A DNA stretch of 49,196 nucleotides, taken from NCBI GenBank assembly GCA_050744165.1, contig JBOGGN010000167.1, positions 1 to 49,196 on the forward strand. The letters run 5' to 3'. Positions 1 to 8,586 of the stretch are shown in pieces; the stretch's first letter is position 1; each line of letters opens with the position of its first letter. The translations under genes were made by a program, and so were the position numbers. The notes beneath the pieces are model-generated. The model ran no database searches. It had not been told where the DNA came from and saw nothing but the letters and a program-made list of their open reading frames with translations. This stretch comes from JBOGGN01 sp050744165 (GTDB taxonomy: Bacteria > Actinomycetota > Acidimicrobiia > Acidimicrobiales > Palsa-688).

Positions 1-1068
1 CCCGCCGCCCGTGCCGGCGCCAGCCGCCGCAGCCAGCTGGCCCGAAGCGGCCCCAGCCGGGGTGAGCACGCTGGCGACCGAGGCCCGGCTGGCCAGCCGC
101 TGGCGGATCTGGCTGTAGCGAGGCTCGCGCTCCTTCATCACCGCGAGGATTGGCGAAGCGATGAAAATCGACGAGTACGCCCCGGTCAACAAGCCGATGA
201 ACAGCGCCAGGCCGAAGTCCTGCAACGCCGAGGCGCCGAGGAAGTAGGAGCCGATGACGAGGATCGAAAGGATCGGCATGATGGCCACGGTGGAGGTGTT
301 GATGGAGCGCATCAGCACCTGGTTCATGGACAGGTTGACCGTCTCGGTGTAGGTGATGCGCTGGGACGCGGCCAAGCCCTTGGTGTTCTCCTCGATCTTG
401 TCGAAGACCACCACGGTGTCGTAGAGCGAGTATCCGAGGATCGTGAGGAAGGCGATCACCGTGGCCGGCGACACCTGGAATCCGGATAACGAATAGACCC
501 CGGCCGTGATCAGGATGTCGTGGAGGAGGGCAACCAGCGCCGCGATGGCCATCTTGGCCTCGAAACGGAACGAGATGTAGATCACGACCGCGATCAAGAA
601 GACGACAAGGGCACGCTCGGCCTTCTGGGTGATGTCACCCCCCCAGGTGGGCCCGACGGTGTTGAGCGAGACCTGGTTGACCGTCACGTGGGCCAGCGTG
701 GCCAGCTTCGCGCTGACCGCGGAGACTTCGGCGCTGTTCTTGGCGGCGTTGGCGAGCGCCGAGATGCGCACCGTGTGGACTCCGGTCTGGTTGTTGGTCA
801 AGACCTCGATCGTCGCCTGGCGCAACGCCGGATTGACCGCGCCGATGGCATCGCGGACCTCGGTCACCGTTGCGGTGGAGTTGACCTCCCAGACTGAGCC
901 GCCCTTGAAGTCGATGCTGAAGTTGAGCCCCTGAAACAGGAGCGACGCGAGCCCGAGCACGATGATGGTGCCGGAGATGAGGAACCACACCTTGCGCCTG
1001 CCGACGAAGTCAAAGGAGGTCTCGCCGCGGTAGAGGCGGGTCCACAAGCTGTGCTTGGTCTCGGTCAT
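1..1068 (-). CDS. secF: Protein translocase subunit SecF (3' end cut by window)
   Basis: SecF is the second half of the SecDF membrane complex that uses the proton gradient to help the Sec translocon release exported proteins. The reading frame is open to base 1, so the C-terminus lies outside; 356 codons are visible. After a short cytoplasmic leader (MTETKHSLWTRLYRGET) comes TM1, then the SecF signature FSIDFKGGSVWEV around residue 50, a periplasmic domain, and a block of TM segments from about residue 150 with LGYSLYDTVVVFDKI, typical of the RND-type core. The visible tail is Ala/Gly-rich and probably disordered. Its ATG overlaps the secD stop by one base (TAATG), so translational coupling is expected. 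Identification is secure; only the end is missing. Confidence 0.95.
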   Translation of the reverse strand, partial: MTETKHSLWTRLYRGETSFDFVGRRKVWFLISGTIIVLGLASLLFQGLNFSIDFKGGSVWEVNSTATVTEVRDAIGAVNPALRQATIEVLTNNQTGVHTVRISALANAAKNSAEVSAVSAKLATLAHVTVNQVSLNTVGPTWGGDITQKAERALVVFLIAVVIYISFRFEAKMAIAALVALLHDILITAGVYSLSGFQVSPATVIAFLTILGYSLYDTVVVFDKIEENTKGLAASQRITYTETVNLSMNQVLMRSINTSTVAIMPILSILVIGSYFLGASALQDFGLALFIGLLTGAYSSIFIASPILAVMKEREPRYSQIRQRLASRASVASVLTPAGAASGQLAAAAGAGTGGG

Positions 1069-2798
1069 TACTCTCCCAGGGGGGTAGCGGCCAAGCCGCG
1101 GGCGACCCCAAAGAAACGAGCCTCGGTGAAGAACCGGTTTCGGCCCAAGATGGCCACCATAGGCCGGGTGAAGAAGAAGGCCGTGAACAAGTCCAGCAGG
1201 GTCGAGAGGCCGAGGAAGAAGGCGAAGCCCCGCACCGAGGACACGGTGAACAGGTACAGGATGATGGCCGCCATCAGCGACACCAGGTCAGCGGCGAGGA
1301 TGGTCCGATAGGCGCGGGAGAACCCGCGCTCCACTGAGGATCTGACGCTCTTCCCGGAACGAATCTCGTCTTTCAATCGTTCGAAGTAGACGATGTAGGA
1401 GTCCGCGGTGACGCCAACCGAGACGATGATCCCGGTGGCTCCCGCCAGGGACAGCGCCAGCCCACTCGACTGGCTGAGCTGGGAGATGATGGCGTACAGC
1501 AGCATCCCCGACAGGCCCAGGCCGATGACAACCACCACGCCGAGGGCCCGGTAGTAGAAGAGCATGTAGGCCAGCACCAGCAGGAGCCCGATGCCCCCGG
1601 AGATGAGGCCCGCCTTGAGGGAGTCTTTACCGATGGTGGCCGAGACCGTCTCGATCGACTGGGCCTGGAATTTGACCGGCAGCGACCCGTAACGCAGCTC
1701 CAAGGACAGGTTCTTGGCTTCGGTCTCGGTGAAGTTTGAGCCGTTGATCGTGGCCGACCCGTTGTAGGTGGTGGCTTGGATCTGGGGCGCGGATTCAACC
1801 AGGCCGTCAAGGTCGATGGCCACGAAACCCTGGTAGTTGGCCTGGGCCATCTTGTTGAAGGCGGCGCCGCCGGAGCTGGTGAAGTCGACCTTGGTGTACC
1901 ACGTAGTCGAGCTGCTGTCGGGCGCCTGGGCGGTGGCGTTGGACACCACCTTGCCGGTCAGCTGGGCCGGCCCGAGCAGGTAGCGCGGCCCGTTCGGGTC
2001 GGCGTTGTTGCCCGACGAGTCGGCACCCGGCAGGAGCACGGTGGCCTTGGGGTCGTCATCTTGGGATTTCGTCGTCGGCAGAGCACTGGCAACCGTGGTC
2101 TGGGCCAGCTGGCAGTCGTCGGCGCTCAAACCCGATGCCGGTGCCGTCGTGGAAGTCGTCGGCGCTGCCGTGGTCGTGGGTGTGGGTGTGGTCTGACCGG
2201 CCAGGGCCGCCAGAGCGGGCATGGCGGACGCCGGAGCTGGACCGAGCGTGGGCAGCGCGGGCAGGGCCGATGCCGGGATGCGAGCCCCGCCGACTACGCC
2301 GAGGGCGCCGGCCTTGGTCGTGGTGGTGGCGCCGGTTGTGGTGGTGGTGGTGCCAGCCACCGTCGTGGTCGTCGAGCCGGGCACGGTCGTGCTGGTGGCA
2401 CTCGGCGTCGCATAAGGCGGGAACGGCGTCAGCTGGGAAGACGAGCCGCTCCCCTGGGTGCAGAGGACCGGCCTGAAGTACAGCTGCGCCGTCTGGCCGA
2501 TCACCGAGATGGCGGCATTGGGATCCTTAATGCCGGGAAGCTCGATCTCGATCGTGTCGCCCTGGCGGCTGATCTGGGGCTCGGCCACGCCGATGGCGTC
2601 GATGCGCTTGTTGATGATACTGATGGCCTGGTCGAGCACGCTGTTCGGTACCTTCGTCTGGGGCTGCAGGACGACCGACGCGCCGCCCTCAAGGTCAAGT
2701 CCGAGCAAGGGATGGTTGCCGGCGGCCAGGGTGGCTCCCAGGGAGATTACGGCGATCGCGACGACGGCAATCAGCGAATACCACAACGATTTCTTCAT
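1068..2798 (-). CDS. secD: Protein translocase subunit SecD
   Basis: SecD is the larger partner of SecF, with one N-terminal TM, a large extracytoplasmic domain and a C-terminal six-TM RND-like core. The 576-residue product shows TM1 at residues 8-27, the family motif LGLDLEGGASVVLQP around 33-47, and TM segments between about 395 and 560 with GVTADSYIVYFERLKDEI, the conserved cytoplasmic loop. A long Thr/Ser/Ala/Pro-rich insertion (roughly residues 125-230, runs such as TTTTVAGTTTTTT) splits the periplasmic part and is likely flexible; similar low-complexity insertions occur in actinobacterial SecD. It sits between yajC (119 bp upstream) and secF (1-base overlap), the usual yajC-secD-secF order. 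Confidence 0.96.
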   Translation of the reverse strand: MKKSLWYSLIAVVAIAVISLGATLAAGNHPLLGLDLEGGASVVLQPQTKVPNSVLDQAISIINKRIDAIGVAEPQISRQGDTIEIELPGIKDPNAAISVIGQTAQLYFRPVLCTQGSGSSSQLTPFPPYATPSATSTTVPGSTTTTVAGTTTTTTGATTTTKAGALGVVGGARIPASALPALPTLGPAPASAMPALAALAGQTTPTPTTTAAPTTSTTAPASGLSADDCQLAQTTVASALPTTKSQDDDPKATVLLPGADSSGNNADPNGPRYLLGPAQLTGKVVSNATAQAPDSSSTTWYTKVDFTSSGGAAFNKMAQANYQGFVAIDLDGLVESAPQIQATTYNGSATINGSNFTETEAKNLSLELRYGSLPVKFQAQSIETVSATIGKDSLKAGLISGGIGLLLVLAYMLFYYRALGVVVVIGLGLSGMLLYAIISQLSQSSGLALSLAGATGIIVSVGVTADSYIVYFERLKDEIRSGKSVRSSVERGFSRAYRTILAADLVSLMAAIILYLFTVSSVRGFAFFLGLSTLLDLFTAFFFTRPMVAILGRNRFFTEARFFGVARGLAATPLGE

Positions 2799-2917
2799 CG
2801 GTCAGCGCGTGTCCTGCTAGGGGGCCGTCATCGTCGCGCATTCGCCGGCTGCCGTGCCCTCAACCATTGAACCGTTGCCCACCGGGGCTGCAATCTCGCC
2901 TGCGCCGCGTGCCGCCG

Positions 2918-3418
2918 TCATGTCCTCTCACCCTCTACCCCTTCTTCCTCTCCTGCGCCATCGTGCGCCGCGTCGACGATCTGGCTGTGCTCGAGGGCTC
3001 CCGAGTCGTCCTCGTCGTCGCCGTCGCCGGCGTGGGCCACGGCCTCCTCGCTCCCGCCGGTCTCGGCCTCATCGTCTTCCGCCCCGGTTTCCCCCGCTTC
3101 CCCGACCTCCAAGGCCTCCCCGGCCTCCCCGGCTGCCCCGACCTCCACGGCGGTGAACGCCAGCTCCGACGGTTCCATCCGCCGGAACACCGCCACCTTC
3201 AGCACCTCAACCAGCACGCCGTCGGCGATCTCGAGCTGCAGCCGATCCTGCGTCTCGTCCATCACCCGGCCGACGATCCCGCTCTGGAGCACCACGTACT
3301 CGCCCACCGTGACCGACCGCACCAAGGCCTGCTGCTTGCGCAGCCGTTGCTGCTGGGGGCGCACCAGTACCAGGTACATGAAGGCCAAGAGGGCCACGAA
3401 GACAAGGAAGATGGGCAT
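2918..3418 (-). CDS. yajC: YajC-family preprotein translocase accessory subunit
   Basis: YajC is a small single-TM protein that associates with SecDF. The chosen ATG places the TM helix (MPIFLVFVALLAFMYLVLV) at the very N-terminus, followed by the family hallmark RPQQQRLRKQQ and the small domain with VGEYVVLQSGIVGRV. GTG codons 9 and 15 bases further upstream are possible starts but add only MVVRP. After about residue 95 there is a long acidic Glu/Ala/Gly-rich tail (repeated GEAGE-type stretches), so the protein is longer than the usual 90-110 residues; such acidic tails are common in high-GC actinobacteria. First of the yajC-secD-secF series, downstream of tgt. Confidence 0.9.
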   Translation of the reverse strand: MPIFLVFVALLAFMYLVLVRPQQQRLRKQQALVRSVTVGEYVVLQSGIVGRVMDETQDRLQLEIADGVLVEVLKVAVFRRMEPSELAFTAVEVGAAGEAGEALEVGEAGETGAEDDEAETGGSEEAVAHAGDGDDEDDSGALEHSQIVDAAHDGAGEEEGVEGERT

Positions 3419-3552
3419 GGGGCGCACGACCACCCGGCGCTTGCACGCGACCAGGCGGTTCGAGACAACTTAGCGCGAGAGGTACGACCTCCGGCTGGCG
3501 GACGCGACACCCCAAAGGGCCGCCCACCGGGGGTCCGGCGCTGCTCTTGAGC

Positions 3553-4653
3553 CTAGTCCCAGACGGCCGCGACCTCCGCCCGAAGGTCGCTGAGCCGTCC
3601 GCCCTCGATGGCGGTGCGCACCTCGGCCATGAACCCGAGCAGCCACGACAGGTTGTGCCAGGTCAGAAGGCGCGGCCCGGTCGGTTCGCCGACCATGAAC
3701 AGGTGGCGCACGAACGCCCGGCTGTGGTTGGTGCAGGTCCGGCAGCCGCAGCCCGAGTCGATGGGCCCGAGGTCCCGTGCCAGCGCCGCCCGACGGATCT
3801 GGAGCTTCCCGTTTTTCGTCAATGCCGTGCCGTGCCGGCCCAGGCGCGTCGGCAGCACGCAGTCGAACATGTCCACCCCGAGGGCCACCGACTCCACAAT
3901 CGACACCGGGTCCCCGACGCCCATCAGGTACCGCGGCTGATCGGCGGGCAGCACCGCCAGCGCCGCCGCCAGGGCCGGCAGCATCTCCGAGCGGGGCTCG
4001 CCCACCGACAGGCCGCCGATCCCGTAGCCGTCAAAGCCCAGCGCCACCGTCCGCTCGGCACTCTCGGCCCGCAGCGCCGTGTCGGTCCCGCCCTGCACGA
4101 TCCCGAAAATGGCCTGTCCCTCCCGCCGGTGCGCACGCCGGGCCCGGGCCGCCCAGGCCGCGGTGCGCTCCACCGCGGCCCGCAGCACCTCGGGCGGCGA
4201 CGGCAGGCCGGGGCAGATGTCAAGGGCCATCTGGATATCGGCCCCGAGCGCCTCCTGCACCGCCACCGCCCCCTCGGGCGTCAACCGCTGCGGAGACCCG
4301 TCGTAGGTCGAGCGGAAGGTGACCCCCTCCTCGTCCACCCGCGGCCGTAGCGAGAACACCTGGAAGCCACCCGAGTCGCTCAGTACGTGCCGGGGCCAGC
4401 CGGCGAAGCCGTGGATACCCCCGGCGGCGGCGACGGTATCGGCCCCGGGACGCAGCATCAGGTGGTAGGTGTTGGCCAGGACCACCTCGGCGCCGATCTC
4501 GGCCAAGTCCCCGGCGTCGAGGGTGCGGACCGTGCCCCGGGTGCCGACGGGCATGAAGCAGGGGGTGGAAAAGGCGCCCCGCCCCGTTTGCACGACCCCC
4601 CTCCGAGCGGACCCGTCGGTCGCGGTGATCGAGAGCCGCAGGGTGGCGCTCAC
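3553..4653 (-). CDS. tgt: tRNA-guanine transglycosylase (queuine/preQ1 insertion)
   Basis: This enzyme exchanges guanine-34 in GUN-anticodon tRNAs for preQ1, the key step of queuosine synthesis. The 366-residue product contains the substrate-pocket motif DSGGFQVFSL, IFGIVQGG and YLMGVGDP, the active-site region VDMFDCVLPTRLGRHG, and a zinc site CGCRTC followed by a distal His in NHSRAFVRHLF. The GTG start at 4653 was chosen because it overlaps the queA stop (GTGA) and places the family's usual N-terminus right after it; an ATG 87 bases upstream would only translate queA-overlapping sequence. The pair queA-tgt acts in consecutive steps of the same pathway and precedes yajC-secDF, a widespread gene order. 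Confidence 0.95.
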   Translation of the reverse strand: MSATLRLSITATDGSARRGVVQTGRGAFSTPCFMPVGTRGTVRTLDAGDLAEIGAEVVLANTYHLMLRPGADTVAAAGGIHGFAGWPRHVLSDSGGFQVFSLRPRVDEEGVTFRSTYDGSPQRLTPEGAVAVQEALGADIQMALDICPGLPSPPEVLRAAVERTAAWAARARRAHRREGQAIFGIVQGGTDTALRAESAERTVALGFDGYGIGGLSVGEPRSEMLPALAAALAVLPADQPRYLMGVGDPVSIVESVALGVDMFDCVLPTRLGRHGTALTKNGKLQIRRAALARDLGPIDSGCGCRTCTNHSRAFVRHLFMVGEPTGPRLLTWHNLSWLLGFMAEVRTAIEGGRLSDLRAEVAAVWD

Positions 4654-5678
4654 GCCGTCCGCCGCCCCACCAGCATGGCGTCGCCAAAAGAAAGAAACCG
4701 GTACCCCTCGCCCAGCGCCTCCCCGTACAGCTTCCGCCATCCGGGCCCGTAGAAGGCTTCCAGCAACACCAGCAGCGACGAGCGAGGCTGGTGGAAGTTG
4801 GTCAGCAGGACGTCGACCACGCGGAAGGGGTAGTCGCCGTGGATGTACAGCGCCGTGTCGCCTTCCAGCTCGCCCGTGGCGGCCGCCGACTCGAGGGCCC
4901 GGACCGTGGTCGTGCCCACCGCCACCACCCGGCGGGCCGAGCCGCAGTCGGCCATGGTGGCCGGCGGAACCCGGTAGCGCTCCCGATGCATGGTGTGGCT
5001 CTCGACCGTCTTGGTCTTGAGGGGCCGGAACGTGCCCAGCCCGACCATAAGGTCCACGGTGGCCACGGCGACGCCCTTGGCCCGGCAGGCGGCGAGCACC
5101 TCGTCGGTCAGGTGGAGCCCCGCCGTCGGGGCGGCCACTGACCCCGGCCGGTCGGCGTAGACCGTCTGGTACCGCCCCGGATCAGCCAGCGGCTGGTGAA
5201 TGTAGGGCGGCAGCGGCACCGTGCCCACTTCGGCGAGCACCTCGCTCACCGGCTGGGGCCCGACAAAGCGCACCCGGCGGCGCCCGTCGCCGGTCACCTC
5301 CCCGACCTCGACGATCTCTTCCTCCGTGCCGTTCTCCTTTGGGGCCAGCAGCACCGTGCCTGCGGGCAGGCGTCGGCCTGGCCGGACCAGCGCCGTCCAG
5401 CTGGTGGCATCGATGCCGGCACCCCCCTCGGGCTCGAGCAGAAACACCTCGGCCGCACCCCCGCTGCGCTTGCGCAGTCGCAGGCGCGCAGGCAGCACCT
5501 TGGTGGTGTTGACGACAAGCAGGTCTCCGTCGGTCAGCAGGTCTGGAAGGTCGCGGACGTGGGCATGCCCTGCCGGTTGCCGGTGGTCGAGCGACACCAA
5601 GAGCCGCGCCGCGTGGCGCGGCTCGACCGGTGCCTGGGCCACCGCCTCGGCCGGCAGGTGGTAGTCGGGCACGTCCAT
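4650..5678 (-). CDS. queA: S-adenosylmethionine:tRNA ribosyltransferase-isomerase QueA
   Basis: QueA transfers and isomerises the ribosyl group of SAM onto preQ1-modified tRNA to give epoxyqueuosine. Family motifs visible are the N-terminal DVPDYHLPAEAVAQ, LLVVNTTKVLPARL, the AAPTAGLHLTDEVL segment and the C-terminal TNFHQPRSSLLVLLEAFYG. The start at the internal ATG (MDVPDYHLP) matches where homologues begin; an upstream start codon at 5708 would add ten residues without support. About 340 residues is normal. The first gene of the queA-tgt-yajC-secD-secF run, divergent from the sigma-factor gene at 5741 with about 60 bp between them. Confidence 0.95.
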   Translation of the reverse strand: MDVPDYHLPAEAVAQAPVEPRHAARLLVSLDHRQPAGHAHVRDLPDLLTDGDLLVVNTTKVLPARLRLRKRSGGAAEVFLLEPEGGAGIDATSWTALVRPGRRLPAGTVLLAPKENGTEEEIVEVGEVTGDGRRRVRFVGPQPVSEVLAEVGTVPLPPYIHQPLADPGRYQTVYADRPGSVAAPTAGLHLTDEVLAACRAKGVAVATVDLMVGLGTFRPLKTKTVESHTMHRERYRVPPATMADCGSARRVVAVGTTTVRALESAAATGELEGDTALYIHGDYPFRVVDVLLTNFHQPRSSLLVLLEAFYGPGWRKLYGEALGEGYRFLSFGDAMLVGRRTA

Positions 5679-5740
5679 AGACCTCGGTTCTAGCGCGCCG
5701 CGATCCACCGAGCCCGCCGAGGCGAAGGGCGCTATCCTCG

Positions 5741-7084
5741 GTGACGGTGGCGCTGCGAGTCGATGACGTCGACCTCGACCGGGACCGGGGCTTGGTCCGA
5801 CGTTTCCAGGAAGGTGACGGCGAGGCCTTCGGTGAGTTGTACCGCCGTTACTACGACCGGTTGGAACGGTTCTGCGACCGTCGGGTACCCGATCATCACA
5901 CCGCCGAGGAGATCGCCCAGGAGGCCTTCGCCCGCGCCCTGACGGCCCTGCCCGACCTGGGTGGCGACCGGCGGTTCTACCCGTGGGTGTCGGTCATCGC
6001 GGCCCACCTGTGCGTCGACTGGCACCGCCGCCAAGGGCGGTGGGAACCCAGCGCGGACCCGGACCCGGGCTCCGTCGCCGGTGGCCAGGACGACATCGTG
6101 GACGCTGTCGACGTCACGCTGGCCCTCGCCGCCCTGGCCCGGCTGGCCCCCCGCCACCAGGACGTGCTCCAACTCCGAGAGATAGAGGGCTGGTCGTACC
6201 GGCGCATCTCAGAGCACTTCGGGGTGTCGATCGGAGCGGTCGAAACGCTCTTGTTCCGGGCCCGCCACGCCTTGCGCCGCGAGTTCCACCTCATCGAAGG
6301 TGGGGGCTTGTCGGCCATCCCTGTCCTCGGGTGGGCGCTGCGCCACGGGTCCGGCTTCCGCCGTGCCCGGTGGTTGCGGGTGCCGAAATGGGTGGCCGCG
6401 GCCCGCCACCCGACCACCGTGGTCGGGGCCACGGCCGGCGCCGCCGTCGCTGCCGTCTCATTCGCTCTGATCCCTGTCGCCATCGCTCCACCCGCCGCCA
6501 ACTCGGCTCCCGTCGCCAGCGCCCCGACTCTGGCGGCCGCCCAACCCGGACACCACGCCCCGTCCGGGACCTCGAAGGCGACCGCCGCGGGTATGTCGGC
6601 CTCGGACGCTGCCGGCGTCACCGTCTCGGCGTCGGTGGGGGCAGCGGGGACGTTCACCTCAAACGCCGTGGTCGTAGCCCCGATCGCCGGTCCGATGGCA
6701 CCGAACCAGGCGCCGTCCACGAACACCGCCTCGTCGGCACCGGCTGCATCCTCGGGCACGGGTAAAGCGACGACCTCAACGAGCCTTGACCTGACGTTGC
6801 CGGCACCAACGGTCGCCGGCGTCACCAACGCCCTCTCGTCGCTCTCCGGCACCCTGCCCGCGGTAACCGGCGCCTTGCCCGCAGTGACCGGCGCCCTGCC
6901 CGCGGTGACCGGCGACCTGCCCGCAGTGTCAGGTGCCCTGCCCGCAGTGACCGGCGCCCTGCCCGCAGTGTCAGGCGACCTGCCCGCAGTGTCAGGTGCC
7001 GTGCCTGATGTCGGCTCCGATGTGAACGGGCTCACCACCACCGCGGATTTGCTTCTCGGGACCGTCCTCCCCCAGGCGCGCTAA
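5741..7084 (+). CDS. ECF-type RNA polymerase sigma factor with TM segment and repeat tail
   Basis: Residues about 20-90 form sigma region 2 (FQEGDGEAFGELYRRYYDRL, then AEEIAQEAFARAL) and residues about 120-180 form region 4 with a helix-turn-helix (GWSYRRISEHFGVSIGAVET, then LLFRARHALRREF). The N-terminal 190 residues therefore make a complete ECF sigma factor that would direct RNA polymerase. Unusually, the protein continues for 250 residues: a single hydrophobic segment near residues 225-250 (TTVVGATAGAAVAAVSFALI), then an Ala/Ser/Thr-rich stretch and seven LPAVTG/LPAVSG heptads. This topology would tether the sigma domain to the inner face of the membrane with the tail outside, an arrangement known for some ECF groups that lack a separate anti-sigma factor. 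No anti-sigma gene is adjacent. GTG start at 5741; no better start is visible. Confidence 0.85.
   Translation: MTVALRVDDVDLDRDRGLVRRFQEGDGEAFGELYRRYYDRLERFCDRRVPDHHTAEEIAQEAFARALTALPDLGGDRRFYPWVSVIAAHLCVDWHRRQGRWEPSADPDPGSVAGGQDDIVDAVDVTLALAALARLAPRHQDVLQLREIEGWSYRRISEHFGVSIGAVETLLFRARHALRREFHLIEGGGLSAIPVLGWALRHGSGFRRARWLRVPKWVAAARHPTTVVGATAGAAVAAVSFALIPVAIAPPAANSAPVASAPTLAAAQPGHHAPSGTSKATAAGMSASDAAGVTVSASVGAAGTFTSNAVVVAPIAGPMAPNQAPSTNTASSAPAASSGTGKATTSTSLDLTLPAPTVAGVTNALSSLSGTLPAVTGALPAVTGALPAVTGDLPAVSGALPAVTGALPAVSGDLPAVSGAVPDVGSDVNGLTTTADLLLGTVLPQAR
6851..6997 (+). repeat. Seven tandem 21-bp units encoding LPAV(T/S)G heptads
   Basis: Seven in-frame 21-bp copies follow each other without spacers, each of the form (acc/gcc/gac)-ctgcccgc(a/g)gt-(gacc/aacc/gtca)-gg(c/t). 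They encode the heptads TLPAVTG, ALPAVTG, DLPAVSG and so on. An eighth degenerate unit (AVPDVGS) follows at 6998-7018. Third-base and threonine/serine differences show the copies are not brand new. Confidence 0.95.
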
Positions 7085-7189
7085 TCCGCCTTCAAGCGCG
7101 TACCTGCCATCGAAAGTGCGCCCGAGGGCGTCGCCCTTTCCGGCGTCCCCTACTCAGCGGCCGCTCACTGGAACGACATTCCTGACCGC

Positions 7190-7311
7190 GTTCGGTGAAC
7201 TTGGTGCAGGATTCGGTCGTACAGCTCAAGGAATCGCGGCCAGGTTCACCAAACGCGGCCAGGTTCACCAAACGCGGCCAAGTTCACCAAACGCGGCCAA
7301 GTTCACCAAAC
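7190..7311 (+). repeat. Four 19-bp direct repeats plus an inverted arm, in the 410-bp gap after the sigma gene
   Basis: The gap between the sigma gene and ruvB (7085-7494) contains no convincing gene. Four perfect-spaced 19-bp units of the type gcggcca(g/a)gttcaccaaac lie at 7236-7254, 7255-7273, 7274-7292 and 7293-7311. Upstream, gttcggtgaacttgg at 7190-7204 is the reverse complement of ccaagttcaccaaac at 7297-7311 with one mismatch in 15, and also pairs less fully with the other copies. Transcribed RNA could therefore fold into alternative long hairpins. The two flanking genes are convergent, so a role as a bidirectional terminator is possible; no U-tract is evident. Confidence 0.85.
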
Positions 7312-7494
7312 GCAGTCACATCGCAAGGGCGCTCCATAGCGTGCGGTGCGGGCACGGGTTGCTGGTTCGTACTCGCGAGCCGGCCAAAGCAAAGCGATCA
7401 GTCGAAGTGTGGGGCCGGGACGACGCCCCGGCCTCCGAAAACCCGCCACCACAGGGTCATCGTTGGACCCGCTTCACGGGCTGAGGAGCTCTGG

Positions 7495-8586
7495 CTAGTC
7501 GAACGGCAGCGGCGTCGAGGCCGAGGCGCCTGATGTGCCGCCGGGATCGCCGGCCAAAGCTGGCGCCGGGGGCTGCAGTCCCAGATGAATCCAAGCGGCA
7601 GGCGTCGCCACCCGGCCCCGCGGGGTGCGCATCAGGAGTCCCTGCTGCATGAGGAAGGGCTCGTAGACATCCTCCACGGTGTCCGGCTCCTCGCCGACGG
7701 CGATGGCCAAGGTGGACAGCCCCACCGGGCCCCCTCCAAAGCGGGCGCAGAGGGCGTCGAGCACCGCCCGGTCGACCTTGTCGAGGCCTAGATCGTCGAC
7801 CCCGAAGATGGCGAGGCCGACCTGGGCTGCCTCCCGGTTGACCCGGCCATCAGCACGGACCTCGGCGTAGTCCCGGACCCGTCGCAACAGGCGGTTGGCG
7901 ATTCGGGGGGTGCCCCGTGACCGACCGGCGATTTCGGCCGCGCCGCCGCGGTCAAGGGCGACGCCGAGGATCCTCGCCGAGCGGCTCAAGATCGCCTCCA
8001 GCTCTGGAGCGTCGTAGAAGTCCAACCGGGCAACGAACCCGAAACGATCCCGAAGTGGCCCCGTGATGAGCCCGGTCCGCGTAGTGGCACCTACCAGAGT
8101 GAACCGGGGCAGGTCGAGGCGGATCGAGCGGGCCGCGGGCCCCTTGCCGAGGACGATGTCCAGGGCGAAGTCCTCCATGGCGGGGTACATGATTTCCTCG
8201 ACCGCCCGCCCCAACCGGTGAATCTCGTCGATGAAGAGGACGTCTCCCTCGGCCAGATCGGTGAGGATGGCGGCCAGGTCGCCGGCGCGAACCAACGCCG
8301 GACCCGAGGTGATCCGCAGCCCGGCGCCCATCTCGGCGGCCACGATCCCCGCCATCGTGGTCTTTCCGAGGCCCGGAGGCCCGGCAAACAGCAGGTGGTC
8401 CACTGCCTGGCCCCGGCGCCGGGCCGCCTCCAGGACGATCGACAGGTGCTCCCTCAGCTGGGTCTGGCCCACGAACTCGGCCAGCCGGCGGGGCCGCAGG
8501 CTCGACTCCTCGGCCGCCTCCACCGGGTCGGCGACGGCGCCGCTCACCGGCCGCCGGGCGGCCCCGGCAATGACCTCCTCTCTCAC
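7495..8586 (-). CDS. ruvB: Holliday junction ATP-dependent DNA helicase RuvB
   Basis: RuvB is the AAA+ motor that drives branch migration of Holliday junctions with RuvA. The 363-residue protein has the family start region LRPRRLAEFVGQTQLREHL, Walker A GPPGLGKTT, Walker B DVLFIDEIHRLGRAVEE, sensor motif VGATTRTGLITGPLRDRFG, and the C-terminal winged-helix part with MQQGLLMRTPRGRVAT. The GTG start overlaps the ruvA stop by four bases (GTGA). N-terminal 20 residues before LRPRRL are poorly conserved in the family. Last gene of the yebC-pilT-ruvC-ruvA-ruvB series. Confidence 0.97.
   Translation of the reverse strand: MREEVIAGAARRPVSGAVADPVEAAEESSLRPRRLAEFVGQTQLREHLSIVLEAARRRGQAVDHLLFAGPPGLGKTTMAGIVAAEMGAGLRITSGPALVRAGDLAAILTDLAEGDVLFIDEIHRLGRAVEEIMYPAMEDFALDIVLGKGPAARSIRLDLPRFTLVGATTRTGLITGPLRDRFGFVARLDFYDAPELEAILSRSARILGVALDRGGAAEIAGRSRGTPRIANRLLRRVRDYAEVRADGRVNREAAQVGLAIFGVDDLGLDKVDRAVLDALCARFGGGPVGLSTLAIAVGEEPDTVEDVYEPFLMQQGLLMRTPRGRVATPAAWIHLGLQPPAPALAGDPGGTSGASASTPLPFD

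Noticed and set aside
7236..7311. CRISPR-like repeats
   Set aside because: The 19-bp units are directly adjacent without spacers, so this is a tandem repeat.
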